Shown one piece after another: positions 8,470 to 15,523 of a stretch of 23,741 bases of DNA (position 1 is its first letter; each line of letters opens with the position of its first letter). The DNA is taken from contig CANBWF010000010.1 of the NCBI GenBank assembly GCA_947373075.1, forward strand, positions 1 through 23,741, read 5' to 3'. The stretch comes from Actinomycetota bacterium (GTDB lineage: Bacteria; Actinomycetota; Actinomycetes; S36-B12; UBA5976). Made by a program: the position numbers and the translations under genes. Under the pieces are notes generated by a model. The model was not told the DNA's origin. It worked only from the letters and a program-made list of their open reading frames with translations, and made no database searches.

Positions 8470-9201
8470 GTGGACTCGTTAATTTTGTTACCAGCCGTTG
8501 ATGTGGCAGATGGTCAAGCAGTACGTCTTGTGCAAGGTCAGGCAGATCAGCAAACAAGTTATGGCGATCCACTTCAGGCTGCTCTTGATTGGCAGTCTGC
8601 TGGGGCAGACTGGGTTCACCTCGTTGACCTTGATGCCGCATTCGGTCGTGGCTCAAATCGCGAGTTACTTGCAGATGTTGTTGGTCGCCTTGATGTAAAT
8701 GTAGAACTCTCCGGCGGAATCCGTGATGATGAATCACTTCGTGCTGCACTTGCCACTGGCGCTCGTCGAATAAATCTAGGTACTGCAGCGCTAGAAGATC
8801 CAGAGTGGACAGCGAAAGTCATCTCTGAGTTCGGCGACCGCATTGCAGTTGGTTTAGATGTACGCGGTACAACATTGGCAGCACGCGGCTGGACTAAAGA
8901 AGGTGGCGATCTTTGGGAAACTTTAGAACGCCTAGATCGTGACGGGTGCACACGCTATGTGGTTACCGATGTAACCAAGGACGGCACTTTGCAAGGGCCA
9001 AATGTCGAGTTGCTTAAGCAAATGTGCGAACGAACCGACAAACCTGTTATTGCTAGTGGCGGAATTTCCAACCTGAATGATTTGGAAGTCTTGCGAGAAT
9101 TAACCGCTATCGGGGTTGAAGGCGCAATTGTGGGCAAGGCCCTTTACGCAGGCGCGTTCACTTTGGTGGAAGCTATTGAAGTTGCTGGACCCCAAAGGTA
9201 A
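8470..9201 (+). CDS. priA: Phosphoribosyl isomerase A, predicted dual HisA/TrpF
   Basis: 243 residues, a (beta-alpha)8 barrel. HisA activity isomerises ProFAR to PRFAR for histidine; TrpF activity isomerises phosphoribosylanthranilate for tryptophan. Predicted catalytic residues are the general base D11 in AVDVADG and the general acid D171 in VTKDGT. R19, and R139 with W141 in ARGWTKEGGDLW, match the mobile-loop residues that let actinobacterial PriA bind phosphoribosylanthranilate. The window carries trpC, trpB and trpA without a separate trpF, which fits the bifunctional form. The start is GTG, with AGGGAAG about eight bases upstream. The protein sits between hisH and hisF. HisA identity is secure; the second activity is inferred from the family and context. 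Confidence 0.95.
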   Translation: MDSLILLPAVDVADGQAVRLVQGQADQQTSYGDPLQAALDWQSAGADWVHLVDLDAAFGRGSNRELLADVVGRLDVNVELSGGIRDDESLRAALATGARRINLGTAALEDPEWTAKVISEFGDRIAVGLDVRGTTLAARGWTKEGGDLWETLERLDRDGCTRYVVTDVTKDGTLQGPNVELLKQMCERTDKPVIASGGISNLNDLEVLRELTAIGVEGAIVGKALYAGAFTLVEAIEVAGPQR

Positions 9202-9204
9202 CTC

Positions 9205-9966
9205 ATGTCGCTTGCAGTTCGGGTTATTCCATGTCTTGATGTCGACAATGGGCGCGTGGTTAAAGGCGTTAATTTTGTTGATCTGCGCGATGCTGGCGAC
9301 CCGGTAGAACTTGCTCGCGCTTATGGTCAAGCTGGCGCTGATGAACTAATTTTCTTGGACATCACGGCAAGTAGCTCTGGTCGACAAACCACATACGACA
9401 TGGTCAAACGAGCAGCTGATGAGATTTTTATTCCATTAACGGTTGGCGGCGGAGTACGCACCGTTGAAGATGTGGATCAACTTCTTCGCTGTGGCGCGGA
9501 TAAAGTTGGCATCAACACGGCAGCTCTAACCAATCCAGAATTATTGAATGAAGCATCGAAGCGGTTCGGAAATCAATGCATCGTGCTGTCGGTAGACGTA
9601 CGCAGAGCGCAAACTTCTGCCAGTGGCTTTGAAGCTACTACTCATGGTGGTCGGCAAAGTAGCGGCAAGGACGCTGTTGCGTGGATTGTCGAAGCTACCC
9701 AGCGCGGAGTAGGTGAAATCTTGCTGAACTCTATGGATGCAGATGGCACGAGGCAAGGTTTTGACTTGGAATTAATTACTGCCGTTCGTAAAGTTTGTGA
9801 CGTTCCGCTAATAGCTAGTGGCGGTGCGGGTAAGGTTTCGGATTTCGCACCAGCAGTAGCAGCAGGCGCCGATGCCGTGTTGGCTGCAAGTGTTTTCCAC
9901 TTTGGTCAAATGAGCATTGCCGAGGTTAAAGCAGATTTAGCCGAACATGGAATAACAGTTCGCTAA
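9205..9966 (+). CDS. hisF: Imidazole glycerol phosphate synthase, cyclase subunit
   Basis: 253 residues, a (beta-alpha)8 barrel that uses ammonia delivered by HisH to convert PRFAR into imidazole glycerol phosphate and AICAR. The two catalytic aspartates are D12 in CLDVDNGRVVKG and D131 in LSVDVRR. Phosphate-binding glycine blocks TVGGGVRT and ASGGAGK are intact. AAAGG at 9195-9199 lies six bases before the ATG. Its last bases overlap the stop of the opposing gene by four bases, so this is the end of the hisD-hisF unit; no intrinsic terminator is visible between the two convergent genes. It is a paralogue of the neighbouring PriA, from the well-known HisA/HisF barrel duplication. Confidence 0.98.
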   Translation: MSLAVRVIPCLDVDNGRVVKGVNFVDLRDAGDPVELARAYGQAGADELIFLDITASSSGRQTTYDMVKRAADEIFIPLTVGGGVRTVEDVDQLLRCGADKVGINTAALTNPELLNEASKRFGNQCIVLSVDVRRAQTSASGFEATTHGGRQSSGKDAVAWIVEATQRGVGEILLNSMDADGTRQGFDLELITAVRKVCDVPLIASGGAGKVSDFAPAVAAGADAVLAASVFHFGQMSIAEVKADLAEHGITVR

Positions 9967-10607
9967 ATACTCAAATCGGTTAAAGCAAATATTTCAAGAT
10001 CGTGGCGCGCGCCGTCAACGTCAATGTTAACTTCACTTCTGCCGTAACTTCTTAAGACGAGTTCAGATACAGAACCGCTCACAGTAACTATGCCCGCACC
10101 CTTAGGTGGGCGTTTAGCGACAATGGAAGATGCCCCATCAGTAAGAATCACACCAACTCGCGCTCGTCGCCAAAGCAACCATGCAGAGTCGTGGAGTCGG
10201 GCCATAAGTGCTTGTGATAATTCAGTAGTTAAAGTGCGCGGTTGCCAATTTGGCGCGGCTCGCAAAACATCCTCATGGTGAACAAAAAATTCAAATAGGT
10301 TCACAGCGTTGTCCAGTGTTGACCAGCCCATTGGATTCCAATTTGGGGGACCGAGTCGCACTTGGTTAATCAAATCCAGCCACTCATTGCCCAAATAATT
10401 TTGTCGAATTGATTCTGTGTAGTTACTCAAAAATGAAACAGCGATTCCGAGGGCAGCATCTGGCCTACGCTCGCGCAAAATAACGTGTGCCGCTAAGTCA
10501 CGTGCATTCCAGCCGGCACACAAGGTAGGTGCATCTGGTCCAACTGAAACTAGGGTGTTAGCAAAACTCTCGCGCTCTATTCGAGCCCAATTCTGGGTGG
10601 TGTTCAT
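9963..10607 (-). CDS. TIGR03085-family protein (DinB/maleylpyruvate isomerase-like fold)
   Basis: 214 residues, the only gene on the minus strand. The sequence matches the actinobacterial family I know as TIGR03085: the PTLCAGWNARDLAAHVILRE block at 27-46 and FFVHHEDVLRA at 107-117. The conserved H41, H110, H111 and D113 resemble the metal-site pattern of DinB and mycothiol-dependent maleylpyruvate isomerase proteins, so a metal- or thiol-cofactor-dependent enzyme is plausible; the substrate is unknown. This family is often found near hisF and hisI in actinobacteria, so its place here is ancestral rather than a recent insertion. It is convergent with hisF (four-base overlap) and divergent from hisI. 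The start has no Shine-Dalgarno; a -10-like element lies just upstream, so a short or absent leader is possible. Confidence 0.85.
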   Translation of the reverse strand: MNTTQNWARIERESFANTLVSVGPDAPTLCAGWNARDLAAHVILRERRPDAALGIAVSFLSNYTESIRQNYLGNEWLDLINQVRLGPPNWNPMGWSTLDNAVNLFEFFVHHEDVLRAAPNWQPRTLTTELSQALMARLHDSAWLLWRRARVGVILTDGASSIVAKRPPKGAGIVTVSGSVSELVLRSYGRSEVNIDVDGARHDLEIFALTDLSI

Positions 10608-10681
10608 GTTTTGAGCGTATAACTATGTGCCCTTTTGTGCGCGGTTTCAGCAAAGCCGACCCAATACGGCAGACTAGATAC
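10608..10681. promoter_or_regulatory. Divergent intergenic region with overlapping -10-like elements
   Basis: This 74-base gap separates the minus-strand TIGR03085 gene from hisI. The central GCGTATAACTATG contains TATAAC (10618-10623) pointing right; on the other strand the same bases read CATAGTTATACGC, giving CATAGT and TATACG as -10 candidates pointing left. The overlapping boxes suggest two promoters that share DNA. Neither has a convincing -35. No leader peptide rich in His or Trp codons and no T-box-like structure is seen here. Confidence 0.4.
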
Positions 10682-11026
10682 ATGTCCGAAACAGCTGCGA
10701 GTTTCACTTCAGCCCTGAACTTCAATAGCGCTGGGCTTATTCCTGTTGTTGTTCAAGAGTCGCAGTCCAAAGCAGTTCTGATGCTGGCTTGGATGAACCT
10801 TGAAGCAGTAACTCAAACTATCGAAACGAGTGCTGCCACTTACTGGAGCCGCAGTAGAAATGAACTGTGGGTAAAAGGGGCAACTTCGGGAAACACTCAA
10901 GAAGTTGTAGGCATTGCTTACGATTGCGATGCTGACACCATTTTGTTAACTGTTGTGCAACACGGGGGTGCGTGCCATACCGGCGACAACAGTTGTTTTG
11001 ATCAACATCAGGTTGCGCTGTCATGA
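10682..11026 (+). CDS. hisI: Phosphoribosyl-AMP cyclohydrolase
   Basis: 114 residues from the chosen ATG. HisI opens the purine ring of phosphoribosyl-AMP, the third step of histidine synthesis. The metal-binding signature is complete: DCDADTILLTVVQ (Mg-binding Asp residues) followed by GGACHTGDNSCF (zinc cysteines). WSRSRNELWVKG is also typical. It has no fused HisE domain; hisE is not in the window. The frame stays open to an ATG at 10625, which would add 19 residues, but the family normally begins close to the AGLIPVVVQ strand, so 10682 is preferred. Neither start has a clear Shine-Dalgarno. The stop overlaps the trpE start (ATGA), linking a histidine gene to the tryptophan genes. Confidence 0.93.
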   Translation: MSETAASFTSALNFNSAGLIPVVVQESQSKAVLMLAWMNLEAVTQTIETSAATYWSRSRNELWVKGATSGNTQEVVGIAYDCDADTILLTVVQHGGACHTGDNSCFDQHQVALS

Positions 11027-12564
11027 CCCAAGCATCTGTAACGCTCGAACAATTTCGAATTCTTGCTATTGACCGACGAGTAATTCCGGTAATTCGCAAA
11101 GTACATAAAAGTGACTTAAGTGCGATCGAGCTTTATCAAGCTTTGACACAAGAGCGTGCAGGAACTTTTCTACTTGAATCCGCCGAACATGGTTTAACTT
11201 GGTCTCGCTACTCGTTTGTCGGAGTAAACACTTCGGCGATGCTCAGTGAAGTCGATGGAGATGCGCATTGGTCTGGACGCGTGCCTGAGGGCATTGTTGC
11301 TGACGCCGATCCACTTGTGGTGTTGCGCGATCTTTTGAGCAAGCTCCATACGCCTGAAGTTAACTCTGGAATTAGTGCCGACGAATTGCCGCCATTAACT
11401 GGTGGCGTGGTGGGCTTCCTTGGTTACGACATCGTTCGCAGATTTGAAAAATTGCCGGATGTCACGCCGGATGTGTTGCAAGTGCCTGAACTTGCCATGT
11501 TCTTAGCGACAGATTTGGCAGTAATTGATCATCAAGAAGACTGTATTTTTCTGATTGCCAACGCAATCAATTACGACAATTCAACTGAGCGCGTAGATCT
11601 TGCTTGGAACGATGCTATTTCTCGCCTTGATGCGATGGAAGCCAAGTTGTCTGTTGCCCAGCACGTTTCAGTTCCTGAATTCGACCGGACAGTGCAGCCA
11701 GAAATTACCCGCGAAACTTCGTCAACTGATTATCAATCAGCAGTGGAAGTAGCGAAGGAACATATTCGTGCTGGGGATGCATTCCAAATTGTGTTGTCGC
11801 AGCGATTCTCGACTCCATGTTCGGCTGCAGCCTTAGATGTATATCGCGCACTGCGTGAATCAAATCCAAGTCCGTACATGTTCTTAATTCGGGTACCGAA
11901 AATGACTGGACCTGATGTTTCCTATGGGGAAGTTGCCTTTGATTTAGTTGGTTCCAGTCCTGAAGCACTTGTTCGACTAGTTGATGGCCAGGCTATGTTG
12001 CATCCAATTGCAGGAACTAGGCCACGTGGAGACACTGCTGAGTCAGACGCCGCTCTTGCACAGGATTTGCTGGCAGATAAAAAAGAGCGTGCTGAGCACT
12101 TGATGCTAGTTGACCTCGGTCGCAATGATCTGGGACGGGTTTGTGAACCGGGCACGGTTGACGTTACCGAATTTATGCACATCGAACGCTATAGCCATGT
12201 GATGCATATTGTTTCTACTGTCGTTGGCCAAGTGGATTCAAAAATGCATCCACTTGATTTGGTTCGGGCAACTTTCCCTGCCGGCACATTATCTGGCGCA
12301 CCAAAGCCAATGGCTATGGAAATCATTGAGGGCCTTGAGCCCACTCGGCGCGGAATTTATGGTGGTTGCGTCGGCTATTTCGATTTTGCGGGAAATCTAG
12401 ATACTGCAATTGCAATTCGTAGCGCATTGCTAAAGGACGGAAAAGCGTATGTGCAAGCAGGAGCAGGAGTAGTCGCTGACTCTGTGGCCGTCAGCGAAGA
12501 TGCTGAATGCCAGGCAAAAGCTGCAGCTGTTTTGCGTGCTGTGGCCGCGGCGGAGAACGGGTGA
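11023..12564 (+). CDS. trpE: Anthranilate synthase component I
   Basis: 513 residues. TrpE converts chorismate to anthranilate using ammonia from glutamine, the first committed step of tryptophan synthesis. The feedback-inhibitor site motif LLES is at 50-53, so allosteric control by tryptophan is expected. The chorismate-binding domain has DAFQIVLSQRF, GSSPEALVR, HPIAGTRPRG, the DLGRNDLGRV metal/active-site block, ATFPAGTLSGAPK and GIYGGCVGYF, all intact. The glutaminase partner TrpG and the trpD gene are not here, and no TrpG domain is fused. The start overlaps hisI (ATGA) and the stop overlaps the next gene (GTGA). The full-length N-terminal regulatory part argues for TrpE rather than aminodeoxychorismate synthase PabB. 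Confidence 0.97.
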   Translation: MTQASVTLEQFRILAIDRRVIPVIRKVHKSDLSAIELYQALTQERAGTFLLESAEHGLTWSRYSFVGVNTSAMLSEVDGDAHWSGRVPEGIVADADPLVVLRDLLSKLHTPEVNSGISADELPPLTGGVVGFLGYDIVRRFEKLPDVTPDVLQVPELAMFLATDLAVIDHQEDCIFLIANAINYDNSTERVDLAWNDAISRLDAMEAKLSVAQHVSVPEFDRTVQPEITRETSSTDYQSAVEVAKEHIRAGDAFQIVLSQRFSTPCSAAALDVYRALRESNPSPYMFLIRVPKMTGPDVSYGEVAFDLVGSSPEALVRLVDGQAMLHPIAGTRPRGDTAESDAALAQDLLADKKERAEHLMLVDLGRNDLGRVCEPGTVDVTEFMHIERYSHVMHIVSTVVGQVDSKMHPLDLVRATFPAGTLSGAPKPMAMEIIEGLEPTRRGIYGGCVGYFDFAGNLDTAIAIRSALLKDGKAYVQAGAGVVADSVAVSEDAECQAKAAAVLRAVAAAENG

Positions 12565-13109
12565 GCAGCAAACTACGAGCCAATTTAAGCGTGCTCACCA
12601 TTTGCTCGCTTATCTTGCTTTTTATTTCTGGTCGAATCTGGGTTACTGCGAATTTTGCTGAGGCAAATGTGCCAACGCTTGTACTGCCAATCACAGGCCG
12701 CGCATTACATCCGCTCGGAGCTGGCTGTGCTTGGGCGCTTATCGCAAGTGTTCTCGCTTACTCGGTGTCCAAAGGTGTGCTTCGCAAACTAGTCGCTTCA
12801 GTGATGGTCTTGCTTAGTGCCGCGGTGCTTGTTAGTTCTTGGAGCACTCATGGCAGAGCTATCGCGAACCAAGTGGATTCACTCACCTCCGAGGCAATTG
12901 GTCGAACCTTGCAGAATGTGGCTTTCGCAACCAATAGTCTGTGGCTGGTAGCGGTTATCTGTTCTGTATTTTGCCTAGTCTCAGCAATACTTTTATTGGT
13001 TGCCCCAAGCGGACCAGGAAAACCCACACGGTATGAGCGACCTGAAAATGTCGCAGAACTTTCACCCTGGCAAGCATTAGACGCTGGGATAGATCCAACG
13101 CAGGATTAA
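12561..13109 (+). CDS. Trp-biosynthesis-associated membrane protein
   Basis: 182 residues, four predicted membrane helices (about 9-23, 53-70, 74-93 and 126-148). It matches the actinobacterial family found beside trpE (Trp_oprn_chp, TIGR02234). Typical features are SGRIWVT after the first helix and the C-terminal WQALDAGIDPT at 170-180. Function is unknown; location beside tryptophan genes is the main clue. The GTG at 12561 overlaps the trpE stop (GTGA), with GGAG five bases upstream. The frame is open to an ATG at 12507, but that would add a Cys/Gly/Arg-rich stretch buried in trpE, so the overlap start is preferred. Likely co-translated with trpE. Confidence 0.88.
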   Translation: MSSKLRANLSVLTICSLILLFISGRIWVTANFAEANVPTLVLPITGRALHPLGAGCAWALIASVLAYSVSKGVLRKLVASVMVLLSAAVLVSSWSTHGRAIANQVDSLTSEAIGRTLQNVAFATNSLWLVAVICSVFCLVSAILLLVAPSGPGKPTRYERPENVAELSPWQALDAGIDPTQD

Positions 13110-13157
13110 TTCTGTTGTTCTAATAAACTGTATTCAAGAATTCAAAGGGGACTTTAA

Positions 13158-13355
13158 ATGAGTGAACATCCAGATCACGGACATACAGTTGCTGCCTGGA
13201 CTGCAGTCGCCATAATCACTTTGGCTTTTCTGATTGGCACTATCGGTGTAGTCGTAGCTAAGCCTTCAATTTTCTGGATTGGAACTGCGTTAATTCCCGT
13301 TGGTCTCATAGCTGGCAAAGTTCTAGCGCTTTTAGGTTTCGGCGCGAAGCAGTAA
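13158..13355 (+). CDS. HGxxPAAW-motif small membrane protein (variant motif)
   Basis: 65 residues with two predicted membrane helices (15-34 and 37-57). The N-terminal HGHTVAAW at 7-14 corresponds to the HGxxPAAW motif that names an actinobacterial family usually located in the trp cluster between the Trp-associated membrane protein and trpC; here valine takes the proline position. AAAGGGG seven bases upstream is a strong Shine-Dalgarno. The gene is 48 bases after its upstream neighbour. No biochemical function is known. The conserved short polar N-terminus before two helices suggests a membrane-surface role, but nothing more can be said. Confidence 0.85.
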   Translation: MSEHPDHGHTVAAWTAVAIITLAFLIGTIGVVVAKPSIFWIGTALIPVGLIAGKVLALLGFGAKQ

Positions 13356-13415
13356 GTTCTCAAATTTTTGACGCATTTCTTACAATTACAGCAAGGACTG
13401 CGTACATTTAGCGGG

Positions 13416-13431
13416 CATAGTTAATACTGTG
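13416..13431 (+). promoter_or_regulatory. Weak candidate -10 for the two-component system
   Basis: CATAGT at 13416-13421 ends seven bases before the GTG start of the response regulator, the spacing of a leaderless promoter, and no Shine-Dalgarno precedes the GTG. A second -10-like hexamer, TACAAT, is at 13381-13386. Neither has a good -35. The 73-base gap after the HGxxPAAW gene is where a separate promoter for the regulator pair would be expected. Confidence 0.3.
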
Positions 13432-14112
13432 AATGATTCAAAAGGCTTAGTGCTCATCGTTGAAGACGATGAAACAATTGCTGACCTTTTCCGTAGATAT
13501 TTATCTCGTGAAGGTCTTGGCGTGCACTGGGTTTCAACCGGGAAGGCTGCGCTGGAAGCAGTGCGTACCTTAAAGCCTGCGGTAATTCTCTTAGATATTG
13601 GTTTGCCGGATATGGATGGCGTTGCAGTATGTCAGCAACTACGCGCTGAAAAGAATTGGACGCCAATAATTTTTTGCACTGCACGTGATGATGAAATTAG
13701 TCGCATCTTGGGGCTTGAGATGGGAGCGGATGACTACATCACTAAACCGCCGAGTCCAAGAGAAGTAGTAGCAAGAGTTAAAGTTTGGTTGCGCCGGGCG
13801 AACGGATTGCCTATGGATGCTGAACAAGTGGCAGTAGGCAATGTGACGCTTGATCCAAGCGCGCGAACTGTTTTGGTCGAAGAGCGAAAAGTCGAGTTAA
13901 CTGCAACCGAGTTTGATTTGTTGGCTTACCTAATGTCTCGTCCCGGTCATGTTTTCAGTCGTGATGAACTCTTAAGTCATGTGTGGGGATATTCATCAGT
14001 AGTCGGAACCCGCACCGTTGACGTACACGTGGCGCAACTTCGCGCCAAACTTGGCGAACCAAATCCAATCCGCACAGCTCGCGGCGTTGGATATTCGGTG
14101 ACTAAGGCGTGA
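13429..14112 (+). CDS. OmpR/PhoB-type response regulator
   Basis: 227 residues. The receiver domain (about 6-120) has the acidic pocket D13/D14, phosphoacceptor D56 in LLDIGLPDMDG, T84 in FCTARDD and K106. The C-terminal winged-helix DNA-binding domain (about 133-227) has the transactivation-loop and recognition-helix region (RDELLSHVWG...GTRTVDVHVAQLRAKL) and the closing RTARGVGYSV wing. The invariant lysine is followed by Pro-Pro (KPPSPREV) where KPF is the usual text. The GTG start lies 73 bases after the HGxxPAAW gene. The kinase gene overlaps its stop (GTGA). Targets are unknown. Its place inside the trp cluster makes control of amino-acid or envelope genes a guess only. Confidence 0.93.
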   Translation: MNDSKGLVLIVEDDETIADLFRRYLSREGLGVHWVSTGKAALEAVRTLKPAVILLDIGLPDMDGVAVCQQLRAEKNWTPIIFCTARDDEISRILGLEMGADDYITKPPSPREVVARVKVWLRRANGLPMDAEQVAVGNVTLDPSARTVLVEERKVELTATEFDLLAYLMSRPGHVFSRDELLSHVWGYSSVVGTRTVDVHVAQLRAKLGEPNPIRTARGVGYSVTKA

Positions 14113-15491
14113 AGATTTTTTCATCGCTTAGTTCCCGCGCAGTACTTCTAACTGGTGCGGTTTCAGCCATCACTGTTTTGATCGCTGGAATTGTCGCTTT
14201 TCCGTTAATTAGGACAGCCGCTCAAGATCAAGCCCAGGCAACATTGGCAAGTCAGGCCAGCTTGGTGCACAACATCGCAACCAAGCCAAATGATCTCGAT
14301 TTTGATAACGGACCAGGGCATCAAGAATCACCGCAACGGGCATTGTTGGGCATCGTTCGGTATTTGCAGGCTCAGGGTATTGAAGTTCAAGCCATCATTC
14401 CTGGACAAGTTGAACCACGGGAACTTTCAGTCGCTCAGCTTCGGGCAATTTCTGCAGGTCGAGATGTTAGCGGTCGCACTTGCTCAAGTGGTCGGTGTGT
14501 ATTTGTCGAAGCTCGCCCTGTTGGAGCGGGCACTGGAATTTTATTGGTACAACCTATGTCAGTTTTGTCATCGGTTACCAGTGAAGCCATCAACCGCATT
14601 TTGTTGGCGCTGCTAGCTGGATTCGCAGTAGCGGTAGCGGTCGGAGTGTTGTTCGCACGAAGGCTAGCTCGTCCGCTAGCGCAGGCGGCCGCGGCTGCTC
14701 ATCTACTTGCACTAGGTGAACGAAATGTTCGACTAGTGCCACAGGGCCCGGACGAGATTTCCGAAATTGCTATTGCATTGAATGTGCTTTCTGATGAACT
14801 AACTCACAGTGAAGGACGACAACGCGAATTTCTATTGTCTGTTTCGCATGAGTTGCGCACACCACTGACTGCCATTCGTGGTTATGCCGAAGCCATGGTT
14901 GATGGTGTGGTGACCTCTAGTGAGCTAAACCGAGTTGGCACAATTATTGAATCCGAATCATTGCGGTTAGAGCGACTTGTTAGCGACCTGCTTGATTTAG
15001 CCCGAACGGGCGCTGTCGATTTTCAGATTCACCCGGACGAAGTTGATCTGGTGCGAGTTATGCGAGATGCAGCTGATGTTTGGGAAACTCGTTGCACGCG
15101 CGAAGGCGTTAACTTCTCACTTGAGACCTCTGACAAACCGGTGATTGTCACATCAGATATTGGCCGCATCCGCCAGATCATCGATAATTTACTAGAAAAT
15201 GCGCTTCGAGTGACTCCTGCCGGAGCGCCAATCATTCTTTCGCTTAGCCAGGATGCAGTAATCGAAGTTCGAGACGGCGGACCAGGGTTATCTGAGGATG
15301 ACATTGCCGTGGCTTTCGAGCCAGGTGAACTCTACGAGCGCTATCGAGCAGTTCGTAAAGTCGGAACTGGTTTTGGTCTGGCGCTAGTTGGTCGCCTGGC
15401 TAGCCGACTTGGTGCAACTGCCAGCGCTGGCACTGCGCCAGAAGGCGGAGCCTGCTTCCGTATTGAGTTCACATCTTTGCAAACCCCGTAG
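14109..15491 (+). CDS. Membrane sensor histidine kinase
   Basis: 460 residues. Order: short cytosolic start, helix 1 (about 12-32), extracellular sensor (about 35-158), helix 2 (about 163-183), HAMP (about 184-236), HisKA with phospho-His H247 in SVSHELRTPLTAI, and an HATPase domain with N-box N360/N364, DGGPGL at 389-394 and the KVGTGFGLAL lid/G2 block at 417-426. The sensor region shows no family I recognise. It holds the only two extracellular cysteines, C125 and C130 (RTCSSGRC), spaced so that they could form a disulfide. The GTG start is inside the response-regulator stop, so kinase and regulator are coupled and form one system. The signal is unknown. Confidence 0.93.
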   Translation: MKIFSSLSSRAVLLTGAVSAITVLIAGIVAFPLIRTAAQDQAQATLASQASLVHNIATKPNDLDFDNGPGHQESPQRALLGIVRYLQAQGIEVQAIIPGQVEPRELSVAQLRAISAGRDVSGRTCSSGRCVFVEARPVGAGTGILLVQPMSVLSSVTSEAINRILLALLAGFAVAVAVGVLFARRLARPLAQAAAAAHLLALGERNVRLVPQGPDEISEIAIALNVLSDELTHSEGRQREFLLSVSHELRTPLTAIRGYAEAMVDGVVTSSELNRVGTIIESESLRLERLVSDLLDLARTGAVDFQIHPDEVDLVRVMRDAADVWETRCTREGVNFSLETSDKPVIVTSDIGRIRQIIDNLLENALRVTPAGAPIILSLSQDAVIEVRDGGPGLSEDDIAVAFEPGELYERYRAVRKVGTGFGLALVGRLASRLGATASAGTAPEGGACFRIEFTSLQTP

Positions 15492-15501
15492 AATTAACGA
15501 G
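15489..15501 (+). promoter_or_regulatory. Candidate -10 upstream of trpC
   Basis: TAGAAT at 15489-15494 overlaps the kinase stop codon and is the same hexamer as the one before hisD. Transcription would start near 15501, giving a leader of about 23 bases that includes the trpC Shine-Dalgarno AAGGG (15513-15517). Possible -35 sequences (TTGAGT at 15463 and TTCACA at 15468) are spaced 20 and 15 bases away, neither ideal. If real, trpC-B-A can be transcribed separately from the two-component genes. Confidence 0.45.
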
Positions 15502-15523
15502 AAACGGTTCGCAAGGGATAAAC

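Noticed and set aside
10625..10681. Longer HisI from ATG 10625
   Set aside because: It adds 19 residues not typical of the family and has no ribosome binding site, but it cannot be fully excluded because TATAAC lies just before it.
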